A stretch of DNA of 64,000 nt, taken from NCBI RefSeq assembly GCF_003696305.1, contig NZ_RFFK01000004.1, positions 248,001 through 312,000 of the forward strand. The letters are read 5' to 3'. Below the pieces are notes generated by a model. It saw only the letters and a program-made list of their open reading frames with translations, was not told where the DNA came from and searched no databases. Shown here piece after piece: positions 21,267 through 28,011 of the stretch (position 1 is its first letter; each line of letters begins with the position of its first letter). The position numbers were made by a program, and so were the translations under genes. Origin of the DNA: Pseudomonas sp. AOB-7 (lineage in GTDB: Bacteria > Pseudomonadota > Gammaproteobacteria > Pseudomonadales > Pseudomonadaceae).

Positions 21267-22481
21267 TCATCGGTACTTCAGGCCCATGGCCAGGCGCACC
21301 TCGGCCAGGGTGTCGCGGGCCTCGTCGCGGGCGCGCTCGGCACCCTCGGCGAGAATGCTGCGCACCAGGTCGGGGCTGTCCTCGTAATCGATGGCGCGCT
21401 GCTGCAGCGGCGTCAGTTCGCTCTGCAGCGCCGTGCACAGCGCGCCCTTGCAGTCCAGGCAGCCGATGGCGGCGCTGCGGCAGCCATTGACCACCCAATG
21501 CAGCTGCTCGTCGCTGGAATACAGCTGGTGCAGCGGCCACACTGGGCAGCGCTGCGGCTCGCCCGGATCATCGCGGTGCACCCGTGCCGGGTCGGTGGGC
21601 ATGCGCCGCAGTTTTTCCTCGATCTCGGCGTCGCCGTCGCGCAGGAAGATCGCGTTGCCGCTGGACTTGGCCATCTTCTGCCCGTCCAGCCCGGGGATGC
21701 GCGCGAGCTCGGCGAGCAGCGGCTGGGGTTCGGCGAGGATCACCTTGGCGCTGCCCTCCAGATAGCCGAACAGGCGCTCCTGATCGCCCAGAGTGATGTT
21801 GCTCTGCTCCTTGAGCAGCGCCCGCGCGGTCTCCAGCGCCTCGCCGTCGCCCTGCTCCTGGTAGGCCTTGCGCAGGCTGCTGTAGAGCTTGCCGGCTTTC
21901 TTGCCGAGCTTGCCGATGGCGGCCTCGGCCTTGAGTTCGAAATCCGGCTCGCTGCCGTACAGGTGGTTGAAGCGCCGCGCCACTTCGCGGGCGAACTCGA
22001 TATGCGGCAGTTGGTCCGCTCCCACCGGCACCACGCCGGCGCGGTACAGCAGGATGTCCGCCGCCTGCAGCAGCGGGTAGCCGAGAAAGCCGTAGGTGGA
22101 CAGGTCCTTGCCGGCCTGGCGCTCCTGCTGCTCCTTGTAGGACGGCACCCGTTCCAGCCAGCTCAGCGGACAGATCATCGACAGCAGCAGATGCAGCTCG
22201 GCGTGCTCGGGCACCTGCGACTGGATGAACAGGGTCGCCGAGCTGGGGCTGACGCCCGCCGCCAGCCAGTCCACCGCCATGTCCATGACGTGCTGCGACA
22301 GCTGGCCGACCTCGGCATAGTCGGTGGTCAGCGCATGCCAGTCGACGATGCAGAAGAAGCAGTCGTACTCGTGCTGCAGCTTGACCCAGTTTTTCAGCAC
22401 GCCATGGTAGTGCCCGAGGTGTAGACGGCCGCTGGGGCGCATGCCCGACAGCACGCGCCGCTCGGAGTCGATAAGGCTCAA
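21267..22481 (-). CDS. trpS: Tryptophanyl-tRNA synthetase
   Basis: Class I aminoacyl-tRNA synthetase of 404 residues. The HIGH-type motif is HLGHYHG near residue 22 and the KMSKS-type motif is KMAKS. An insertion of about 65 residues after the HLYGSEPDF region is characteristic of this TrpS subtype in pseudomonads and Burkholderia. The reading frame begins with TTG at 22481, which aligns with the usual N terminus just before RVLSGMRPSGR; an AGG lies eight bases upstream. It overlaps or abuts scpA. Confidence 0.93.
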   Translation of the reverse strand: MSLIDSERRVLSGMRPSGRLHLGHYHGVLKNWVKLQHEYDCFFCIVDWHALTTDYAEVGQLSQHVMDMAVDWLAAGVSPSSATLFIQSQVPEHAELHLLLSMICPLSWLERVPSYKEQQERQAGKDLSTYGFLGYPLLQAADILLYRAGVVPVGADQLPHIEFAREVARRFNHLYGSEPDFELKAEAAIGKLGKKAGKLYSSLRKAYQEQGDGEALETARALLKEQSNITLGDQERLFGYLEGSAKVILAEPQPLLAELARIPGLDGQKMAKSSGNAIFLRDGDAEIEEKLRRMPTDPARVHRDDPGEPQRCPVWPLHQLYSSDEQLHWVVNGCRSAAIGCLDCKGALCTALQSELTPLQQRAIDYEDSPDLVRSILAEGAERARDEARDTLAEVRLAMGLKYR

Positions 22482-22515
22482 ACCGGTTTACCTAAACGAA
22501 CAGACAAGGCGGCGA

Positions 22516-22521
22516 AGTATA
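22516..22521 (-). promoter_or_regulatory. Candidate -10 box of trpS-scpAB
   Basis: TATACT on the minus strand, 35 bp before the TTG start, giving a leader of about 28 nt. The -35 region is weak. Confidence 0.3.
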
Positions 22522-22723
22522 GGGCAGCCAGGCGCCGAACGGAAAAACCCCGATGGGAACGCCGTCCGGCTAGCCCAATTGGATCATCGAAGGTCACCCA
22601 GCCACACATTCAAAAAGAATCTTCATGATCGATATTGAGCCATACCGCGACCGGATCGCACGATTCATACGCTTGACAAGGGGCTACCGCAAGAAGCCGG
22701 CAATAGAACTACTCCGCAGTTGA

Positions 22724-22752
22724 TTGCCATCCTGAAACCCTCGGGCTAGAGT
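22724..22752 (+). promoter_or_regulatory. Sigma-70 promoter of the structured leader
   Basis: TTGCCA, exactly 17 bp, TAGAGT. Transcription would begin near 22759, at the G that opens a stable 5' hairpin, more than 300 nt ahead of the 89-residue gene. Confidence 0.6.
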
Positions 22753-22758
22753 GCGCCC

Positions 22759-23080
22759 GTCGTGGTCAATCCCACGACCGGGCGTGAGAACCCGGACGTT
22801 GCCCAAGGCGCGGTAGCGCCATAGTGCAAAGCCAATGGTCACCCATTGTGCTACTGCATACCTATGGCGGGCCGTGTGAGGCAGGCTTTTGCCTGGCCGG
22901 TTCCCTTGGACGCCGGTTTCTCACCCTTGCACGGTCCGCCTCCTATGCTCGTGAGAAAGCTGGTAGGCGGTTCCTTAACCCGTCCAAGGAGCATAAGGAA
23001 AATGCGCTACCCCCTTTTTACCCAAGAGCTCCGCCTTGGGCTTCAAGTCTTGCTGTCCACCTCTGCTCTGGAGGTGTGCC
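22759..23080 (+). promoter_or_regulatory. Long structured 5' leader RNA (candidate riboregulator)
   Basis: No long gene fits here, but several stems do. They are GTCGTGG/CCACGAC (22759-22778, extended in DNA by CGCCC/GGGCG), GGCGC/GCGCC (22807-22820), and an 11-bp long-range stem GGCGGGCCGTG/CACGGTCCGCC with one G-U pair (22866-22876 with 22930-22940). That stem encloses TGAG/CTCA and two hairpins, CAGGC-TTTT-GCCTG and CCGG/CCGG, forming a junction. Further on are TATGCTC/GAGCATA (22944-22950 with 22989-22995) and CCCAAG/CTTGGG (23021-23040). The last hairpin hides the ribosome site of the next gene. The design suggests control of translation by RNA folding; I cannot name a known RNA class. 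Confidence 0.6.
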
Positions 23081-23088
23081 ATGGCTGA
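23002..23088 (+). CDS. 28-residue upstream ORF / leader peptide
   Basis: A short frame starting MRYPLFTQEL and ending EVCHG. AAGGAG lies ten bases before the ATG and a second AAGGA closer in, so it has a real ribosome site. Its stop (23086-23088) lies six bases inside the next gene (ATG at 23081), so the two frames overlap by eight bases. Ribosomes finishing this ORF would melt the hairpin that hides the next Shine-Dalgarno sequence. I read it as a coupling peptide rather than a functional protein. Confidence 0.5.
   Translation: MRYPLFTQELRLGLQVLLSTSALEVCHG
23058..23076 (+). promoter_or_regulatory. Hairpin sequestering the Shine-Dalgarno site
   Basis: CACCTC pairs with GAGGTG across a seven-base loop. 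The right arm is the GGAGG ribosome site of the gene at 23081, six bases from its ATG. Confidence 0.6.
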
Positions 23089-23350
23089 GTTCGAATCCTG
23101 CGTTGTACCTTTTCCGCTGCAGCGAAGCCCGCTGCACGAATCCGAACGCTCTCCCCTAGCCTCTGAAGCTGCTGCTGAACTGCGCGGCGTAATGCTCGGC
23201 AATCTGCTGGATCAACTGGCTGAACCTGATGGGCTGCAGCCCGCAGATCTGCGCGTACGGATCGCTGCCTACTCAGCTCTGGATCTGCTCGATGAGATGG
23301 TCGTGCTCTATCGCCGCGCTCTATCCGAAGTGCGAGGAGGTGCCAGATGA
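23081..23350 (+). CDS. Small protein of unknown function (89 residues)
   Basis: I do not recognise a named family. The protein begins MAEFESCVVPFPLQ, has a polar stretch, and its second half (about 40-85) is predicted to be two amphipathic helices, including LGNLLDQLAEP and YSALDLLDEMVVLYRRAL. No signal peptide or membrane segment is seen. GGAGG is six bases before the ATG but is buried in a hairpin. The stop overlaps the next ATG as ATGA (23347-23350), so it forms an operon with the QslA-like gene and the two products may act together. Confidence 0.7.
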   Translation: MAEFESCVVPFPLQRSPLHESERSPLASEAAAELRGVMLGNLLDQLAEPDGLQPADLRVRIAAYSALDLLDEMVVLYRRALSEVRGGAR

Positions 23351-23643
23351 GCAAGGGCGTTATGACGTGCCTGCCACCTCACGATGGCCACCCAGGTGTC
23401 GAGATCATCTGGGCTGCCGACTGCAGGGAAGCGTTCAACCAGGGCGTGAAGCTGGCCCAGAGCTGGCTCGACAACGCCCGCAGCGGCTGGCTCTGGGCGA
23501 CGATGATTGCCGAGCGCGATCTGCTGCCCTGTGCCATGGAGAGACGGGCCTTCGAGGTCGGATTCCTGAGCCGCGTCCACCAACGCATCCGCGCGCACCA
23601 ATCCGAAAAACAGCAACACAGCGACTTTCCTCTTGCGCTTTAG
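23347..23643 (+). CDS. QslA-like small protein
   Basis: 98 residues. The core EIIWAADCREAFNQGVKLAQ, then WLDNARSGWLWATMIAER and AFEVGFLSRVHQRI, resembles the family named after QslA, the P. aeruginosa protein that binds LasR and blocks it from activating quorum-sensing genes. The match is from memory of the family pattern and has not been tested by a search. Many Pseudomonas species carry relatives without having LasR, so the partner here may be a different regulator. GAGGAGG lies six bases before the ATG, inside the preceding gene. A hairpin follows the stop. Confidence 0.55.
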   Translation: MSKGVMTCLPPHDGHPGVEIIWAADCREAFNQGVKLAQSWLDNARSGWLWATMIAERDLLPCAMERRAFEVGFLSRVHQRIRAHQSEKQQHSDFPLAL

Positions 23644-23654
23644 CTGAGTAGGTA

Positions 23655-23675
23655 CGAGCCGGTTTTGCCGGCTCG
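23655..23675 (+). terminator. Hairpin after the QslA-like gene
   Basis: CGAGCCGG / CCGGCTCG stem with a TTTTG loop, 11 bp after the stop. No T-tract follows, so strength is uncertain. Confidence 0.5.
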
Positions 23676-23952
23676 CCCCTCCCGCCTCTGCACTGCCACG
23701 ATTCCGCAAAGAACAAAGCTCTATCCGCTAAAATTTTCAACTCATCTCTGCCATCGGCGCTACAAACCCTTAGAACACACCTGTGGATTCCAGTTGACGA
23801 GAGACCTGGCCCGTTCAAACGGAGTCAACTCTTGATATCTCGGAGCTAAAATAGCAAATGGGTACCGAGGATCCGACTTAACTCCGGCCCTATCACTGAT
23901 ACCGGCGCCGGCACGCCGCGCCGGGCTCACGACAACCCACCGGGAGCACACC
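23676..23952. other. Gene-free lower-GC segment
   Basis: No gene is visible from the hairpin to the next start. The composition is clearly more AT-rich than the flanks, and an inverted repeat GTTGAC/GTCAAC occurs at about 23792-23828. It may be the remnant of accessory DNA that arrived with the small-gene operon. Confidence 0.4.
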
Positions 23953-24306
23953 ATGAACAACAATGCCCTCTCCCTCTGCGCCAGCCTGCTGTTCGCCTGC
24001 CTGTTCGCCTTGGCCCTGCCGGCCCAGGCGCAGATGATCGGTACCGAGGAAATCCTCAGCGAACAGAACCTCGCCGCCGAACGCGCCAAGCTCGACGCCC
24101 TGCTCGCCCGCAGCGACGTGCAGCAAGCCCTGCAGGCCATGGACGTACCGCCGCAACTGGCCCGCGAACGTGTCGACGCCATGACCCCGGCGGAAATCGC
24201 CAGCCTGTCGCAGCGCCTCGACAGCCTGCCGGTGGCCGGCGCGCTGAGCGGCACCGACTTCATCATCATCTTGCTGGTGGCGATACTGGTGGCGCTGATT
24301 CTCTAG
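23953..24306 (+). CDS. PA2779-like small envelope protein
   Basis: 117 residues. A signal peptide (about 1-27, ending PAQAQ) is followed by a helical region with MIGTEEILSEQNL and VDAMTPAEIASLSQRLDSLP, and a C-terminal hydrophobic segment DFIIILLVAILVALIL. This pattern matches the family I know as PA2779 (DUF6627), often paired elsewhere with a cysteine peptidase that is absent here. Role unknown; probably anchored in the inner membrane facing the periplasm. GGGAG precedes the ATG. It converges on yciO, their stop codons overlapping in CTAG. Confidence 0.75.
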   Translation: MNNNALSLCASLLFACLFALALPAQAQMIGTEEILSEQNLAAERAKLDALLARSDVQQALQAMDVPPQLARERVDAMTPAEIASLSQRLDSLPVAGALSGTDFIIILLVAILVALIL

Positions 24307-24929
24307 GGCTTGAGAAAAGGCGAGGGATCGCCACAGCCGACGCGGACGATTTCCGGCTCGTCGTCGGCCAGGTTGACCACGGTGGAGGCCTCCAGGCCAC
24401 CGAAGCCGCCGTCGATGATCAGCTCGACCTGGTGCTCGAGGATCTGGCGCATCTCGTAGGGATCGGACAGCGGCAGGTCGTCGCCCGGCAGGATCAGGCT
24501 GACGCTCATCAGCGGTTCGCCGAGCTGCTCCAGCAGCGCCAGGGCGATGGGGTGGCCGGGCACGCGCAGACCGATGGTGCGCCGCTTGGGGTGCAGCAGC
24601 ATGCGCGGCACTTCGCGGGTGGCATTGAGGATGAAGGTGTAGGGCCCCGGGGTGTGGTTCTTCAGCAGCCGGAAGGCGGCGGTATCGACCTTGGCGAACA
24701 GGCCGATCTGCGACAGGTCACGGCACACCAGGGTGAAGTTGTGCTTGTCGTCGAGCTGGCGCAGACGGCGGATGCGCTCCACCGCGTTCTTGTCGCCGAT
24801 GGCGCAACCCAGCGCATAGGACGAATCGGTCGGATAGACCACCACGCCGCCGCCGCGGATGATCTCCACCGCCTGTTTGATCAGGCGCGCCTGGGGATTC
24901 TCCGGGTGAACCTGGAAAAACTGACTCAC
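24303..24929 (-). CDS. yciO: YciO family, Sua5/TsaC-like protein
   Basis: 208 residues in the YrdC/Sua5 fold: GGGVVVYPTDSSYALGC, the LTRxxLxxx-like region after DDKHNFTLVC, and KNHTPGPYTFIL. Relatives make threonylcarbamoyl-AMP for tRNA t6A, but YciO proteins are a distinct branch with weak or different activity. The start is GTG at 24929, with GGGAG five bases upstream. It lies 13 bp behind the PHP-domain gene, as yciO does in E. coli. Confidence 0.87.
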   Translation of the reverse strand: MSQFFQVHPENPQARLIKQAVEIIRGGGVVVYPTDSSYALGCAIGDKNAVERIRRLRQLDDKHNFTLVCRDLSQIGLFAKVDTAAFRLLKNHTPGPYTFILNATREVPRMLLHPKRRTIGLRVPGHPIALALLEQLGEPLMSVSLILPGDDLPLSDPYEMRQILEHQVELIIDGGFGGLEASTVVNLADDEPEIVRVGCGDPSPFLKP

Positions 24930-24942
24930 GTTTGCTCCCTGC

Positions 24943-25809
24943 TCATGAAGTGACAGCGGGTGGCTGTGCATGTTCGAAGCGCTTCCAGAGCGCCGTCAGG
25001 TCGTCGGGCAACGGGCGGTACATGCCCAGTTCGGACCAGTCGCCCGGCGCATGGAAGTCGCTGCCGACGCTGGCCATCAAGCCGAATTCGCGCGCCAGAA
25101 TCGCCAAGCCACCGACCTGCTCGGCCGGCTGCATGCCATTGACCACTTCCAGGGCATGCCCGCCCGCCGCAACGAAGTCGGCGACCAAACGCCGACGCTT
25201 ACTGCGAGTAAAGTCGTATTGCCACGGATGCGCCAGGCTGATCCAGGCTTTGGCCGCGCGCAACGTGCCGACCGCGTCCTCCAGCGCCGGCCAGTGCTGC
25301 TTGACGTCGCCCAACTTGCCCGAACCGAGCCACTTGCGAAAGGCCTCGGCGCGGTCGCGCACATGCCCGGCGCGCACCAGGAACTCGGCGAAGTGCGGCC
25401 GCGCCGGCGCATTGCCGCTGTCGCCCAACTCCTGCTGCACCGCGCGCGCGCCCTGCAACGCCCCGGGCATGCCCTTGGCCGCCAGGCGCCGGTCGATTTC
25501 CTCGGCGCGCTGCCAGCGCCCGTGGTGCAACGCCTCGATGGCCACACGCAAAGCCGGGGCGTCGCTGGCGAAGGCGTAGCCCAGCACGTGGATGGTGGCG
25601 CCGCCCCAGGTGCAGGACAGCTCGATGCCGTTGACCAGCTGCATGTCCAGGGCCTCGGCGGCGCGGCGCGCCTCCTCCAGCCCCTCCAGGGTGTCGTGAT
25701 CGGTCAGCGCCAGCAGCCGCACGCCACGCTCGAAGGCCCGGCTCACCAGCATGGCGGGGGCCAGGACGCCGTCGGAGGCGGTGCTGTGGCAGTGCAGATC
25801 GACAGTCAT
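24943..25809 (-). CDS. rnm: PHP-domain RNase AM (5'-3' exoribonuclease)
   Basis: 288 residues with the PHP metal motifs [11 protein letters not shown] at the start, LTDHDT, GIELSC, the histidine of LAHPW and GSDFHAPG near the end. The E. coli relative (TrpH/YciV, RNase AM) shortens 5' ends of rRNA and degrades short RNAs; older annotations call it a phosphoesterase. It is transcribed with yciO and faces away from yciI across 118 bp. Confidence 0.9.
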   Translation of the reverse strand: MTVDLHCHSTASDGVLAPAMLVSRAFERGVRLLALTDHDTLEGLEEARRAAEALDMQLVNGIELSCTWGGATIHVLGYAFASDAPALRVAIEALHHGRWQRAEEIDRRLAAKGMPGALQGARAVQQELGDSGNAPARPHFAEFLVRAGHVRDRAEAFRKWLGSGKLGDVKQHWPALEDAVGTLRAAKAWISLAHPWQYDFTRSKRRRLVADFVAAGGHALEVVNGMQPAEQVGGLAILAREFGLMASVGSDFHAPGDWSELGMYRPLPDDLTALWKRFEHAQPPAVTS

Positions 25810-25927
25810 GGCGGCGCTTTCGTTGAGATTGATGTTTGTTATTATGCCGGCACATGCGACTTCTGGCTGCCGCCGCGCAGTAAAAAGCCTGCCCCCGCTC
25901 CATGATCGACCCCATCTAAGGACTGAG

Positions 25928-26227
25928 ATGCTCTACGCCATCATCGCCACCGACGTCGAAAACTCCCTCGACAACCGTCTGGCCGCTCGCCCCGCCCACC
26001 TCGCCCGCCTCGAGGCGCTCAAGCAGGAAGGCCGCCTGCTGCTGGCCGGCCCGCACCCGGCGATCGACAGCAACGACCCGGGCCCGGCCGGTTTCAGCGG
26101 CAGCCTGATCGTCGCCGAGTTCGACTCCCTCGCCGCCGCGCAGAGCTGGGCCGACGCCGACCCCTACCGCGCCGCCGGCGTGTACGCCAGCGTGGTGGTC
26201 AAGCCGTTCAAGAAAGTGCTGCCCTGA
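25928..26227 (+). CDS. yciI: YciI-family protein
   Basis: A 99-residue alpha/beta ferredoxin-like protein: [32 protein letters not shown] with the conserved histidine, and the C-terminal [15 protein letters not shown]. YciI proteins are possible small dehydratases or hydrolases; no substrate is established. The start is the ATG at 25928. It heads a short plus-strand run with the coiled-coil gene 36 bp downstream and cpxR. Confidence 0.88.
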   Translation: MLYAIIATDVENSLDNRLAARPAHLARLEALKQEGRLLLAGPHPAIDSNDPGPAGFSGSLIVAEFDSLAAAQSWADADPYRAAGVYASVVVKPFKKVLP

Positions 26228-26263
26228 TCCCTCCCACGCTGCTTTCGCTTACAAGGAATCGCG

Positions 26264-26644
26264 ATGCGCCCGATCCCGCTGTCCGTGCTGGCCACCCTGC
26301 TGCTGACCTGCGCCCTGGCGCAAGCCGAGGAAACCTCTCCCCAGCCGCTCGCCGCGGCCACCTCGGCCGAGGCGCAGGCCGATACCCTGGAACAGCGTCT
26401 GGCGCAGAGCGAACAGCTGCGTAGCGAACAGCAGGCCAACAGCGCCGCGCAGATGCAACGCCTGCGCCAGGAAAACCAGCGCCTGCGCCTGCAGCTCAAG
26501 GAGAGCCAGGCCCGGCAGCAGCCCGGCCTGCTCAGCGAGGAGCAGACTTGGTTCGCCCTCGGCGCCGGGCTCAGCCTGCTTTCCGTGCTGGTCGGTGCCC
26601 TGCTGCGCGGCCGCCGCAAGACCCGCCGCGAGTGGATCAACTGA
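26264..26644 (+). CDS. Membrane-anchored periplasmic coiled-coil protein
   Basis: 126 residues. A signal sequence (1-20, ending AQA) is followed by a coiled coil rich in Gln and Glu (about 35-88), a single hydrophobic segment (about 96-116) and a basic tail GRRKTRREW. The layout resembles the C-terminal part of TIGR04211 (YgiM) proteins but without the SH3 domain. Function unknown. The next gene, cpxR, starts five bases after its stop, so it is cotranscribed and may act in envelope stress sensing. Confidence 0.75.
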   Translation: MRPIPLSVLATLLLTCALAQAEETSPQPLAAATSAEAQADTLEQRLAQSEQLRSEQQANSAAQMQRLRQENQRLRLQLKESQARQQPGLLSEEQTWFALGAGLSLLSVLVGALLRGRRKTRREWIN

Positions 26645-26649
26645 GCGCC

Positions 26650-27327
26650 ATGAGCCGCTTACTGCTGATCGACGACGACCAGGAGCTGTGCGAGCTGCTG
26701 GCCAGTTGGCTGACCCAGGAAGGCTTCCAGGTCACCGCCTGCCATGAGGCCGGCAGCGCCCGCCAGGCCCTCGTCGAGCAGGCGCCAGACGCCGTGGTGC
26801 TGGACGTGATGCTGCCGGACGGCAGCGGCCTGGAGCTGCTCAAGCAGCTGCGCGGCGAACATCCGGAACTGCCGGTGCTGATGCTCTCGGCCCGCGGCGA
26901 GCCGCTCGATCGCATCCTCGGCCTGGAGCTGGGCGCCGACGACTACCTGGCCAAGCCCTGCGATCCGCGCGAGCTGACCGCCCGCCTGCGCGCGGTGCTG
27001 CGGCGTAGCACGCCGGCGCCGACCAGCAGCCAGCTGGAGCTGGGCGACCTGAGCTTCAGCCCCAACCGCGGCGTGGTCAGCATCGGCGCGCACGACGTGC
27101 CGCTGACCGTCTCCGAGAGCCGCCTGCTCGAAGCCCTGCTGCGCCAACCTGGCGAGCCGCTGGACAAGCAGGCACTGGCGCAACTGGCCCTGGGCCGCAA
27201 GCTCACCCTCTACGACCGCAGCCTGGACATGCACGTCAGCAACCTGCGCAAGAAGCTCGGCCCGCACCCGGACGGCCGCCCGCGCATCCTCGCCCTGCGC
27301 AGCCGTGGCTACTACTACGCGCCGTAG
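26650..27327 (+). CDS. cpxR: CpxR-type response regulator
   Basis: OmpR/PhoB-family regulator of 225 residues. The receiver domain has the acidic pocket DDD (8-10), phosphoacceptor D52 in VVLDVMLPDGSG and the conserved lysine in YLAKPCDPREL. The C-terminal winged helix ends in HVSNLRKKLG and RSRGYYYAP. Placement before a Spy/CpxP gene and a CpxA-like kinase identifies it. The ATG at 26650 gives the normal length. The stop TAG (27325-27327) is part of a dispersed palindrome. Confidence 0.9.
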   Translation: MSRLLLIDDDQELCELLASWLTQEGFQVTACHEAGSARQALVEQAPDAVVLDVMLPDGSGLELLKQLRGEHPELPVLMLSARGEPLDRILGLELGADDYLAKPCDPRELTARLRAVLRRSTPAPTSSQLELGDLSFSPNRGVVSIGAHDVPLTVSESRLLEALLRQPGEPLDKQALAQLALGRKLTLYDRSLDMHVSNLRKKLGPHPDGRPRILALRSRGYYYAP

Positions 27328-27355
27328 CTTGGTGCTGAGCGCAGCGAAGCCCAAC
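27324..27355. repeat. GTAGGTTGGG-type palindrome
   Basis: GTAGCTTGGTGCTGAGCGCA followed by GCGAAGCCCAAC. Same family as the copy at 12979. The TAG at its left end is the cpxR stop codon. Confidence 0.65.
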
Positions 27356-27437
27356 AGGGCGCCGCCCGCGGCTCCGCCCGGCACCTGCAGCGCCACTCGA
27401 TACCGCCGCGCCCCGGTAAAGCCCACGCAACAATGCC

Positions 27438-27453
27438 TTTACCCAAGCTTTAC
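27438..27453. promoter_or_regulatory. CpxR-like box upstream of cpxP
   Basis: TTTAC-N6-TTTAC, that is GTAAA-N6-GTAAA on the minus strand, matching the tandem GTAAA pattern bound by CpxR (usual spacing about five). It lies about 85 bp before the cpxP start, where an activator of cpxPA would sit. Another GTAAA occurs at about 27415. Confidence 0.55.
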
Positions 27454-27535
27454 CCAGGCCTGACCGCCCTTGACCTTGACCGCCGCATACTGAGCCCATC
27501 CGGTAACGACCGGTTTCGAGACAAGGAGAACCACC

Positions 27536-27949
27536 ATGCGTAAGACCCTCACCGCCCTGCTGCTCGCCGCCACCCTGCCGACCCTGGCGATGGCCATGCC
27601 CATGCACGAAGGCGGCCCGCGCCATCACGACCGCGGCCACGGCATGTTCAAGGAGCTGAACCTGAGCCAGGAGCAACGCCAGGAATTTCGCAAGCTGATG
27701 GGCGAACAGATGAAGAGCAAGCGCGAGATCACTCAGCGCTACCTGGACAAGTTGCCGGAGGCCGACAAGCAGGCCATGCACAAGGAGCTGGAGAAGGCTC
27801 GCGCCGACCAGCACAAGGCCCTGCGCGACCTGCTCAATCCCGAGCAGCAGAAGGCCTTCGACGAACACCAGAAGAAGATGGAGGCGCGCCGCGCCGAAAT
27901 GGCCGAGTTCAAGGCCTGGAAGGCCGAGAAGGAAGGCCAGGGCAACTGA
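27536..27949 (+). CDS. cpxP: CpxP/Spy-family periplasmic protein
   Basis: 137 residues: signal peptide (1-20, ending AMA), a histidine-rich stretch HEGGPRHHDRGHG that might bind metal, then a helical domain with two LTxxQ-type motifs, LNLSQEQRQ and LLNPEQQKAF. Family members are periplasmic chaperones and brakes on CpxA. AAGGAG precedes the ATG. It has its own upstream region with a CpxR-like box, and a hairpin between it and cpxA may lower kinase expression. Confidence 0.9.
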   Translation: MRKTLTALLLAATLPTLAMAMPMHEGGPRHHDRGHGMFKELNLSQEQRQEFRKLMGEQMKSKREITQRYLDKLPEADKQAMHKELEKARADQHKALRDLLNPEQQKAFDEHQKKMEARRAEMAEFKAWKAEKEGQGN

Positions 27950-27965
27950 GCCGACTCAACCCACG

Positions 27966-27995
27966 GCCCGCCGCTTCCCCGAAGCGGCGGGCTTT
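27966..27995 (+). terminator. Hairpin between cpxP and cpxA
   Basis: 12-bp stem GCCCGCCGCTTC / GAAGCGGCGGGC, loop CCC, followed by TTT. It is probably a partial terminator that lets some transcription reach cpxA. Confidence 0.7.
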
Positions 27996-28011
27996 CGCAT
28001 GAGGAATCACC

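Noticed and set aside
22625..22723. A 32-codon frame starting MIDIEPYRDR upstream of the leader promoter
   Set aside because: It has no Shine-Dalgarno sequence, no recognised motif and ends just before the promoter; I could not support it as a gene.
23081..23110. GAGTTCGAATCC at the start of the 89-residue gene resembles a tRNA T-loop
   Set aside because: No acceptor, D or anticodon arm can be built around it, and the bases are explained as codons for E-F-E-S.
23859..23876. GGGTACCGAGGATCCGAC looks like a cloning polylinker (KpnI and BamHI sites)
   Set aside because: It does not match the order of common vector polylinkers and the surrounding sequence is continuous chromosomal-looking DNA; two six-base sites close together can occur by chance.
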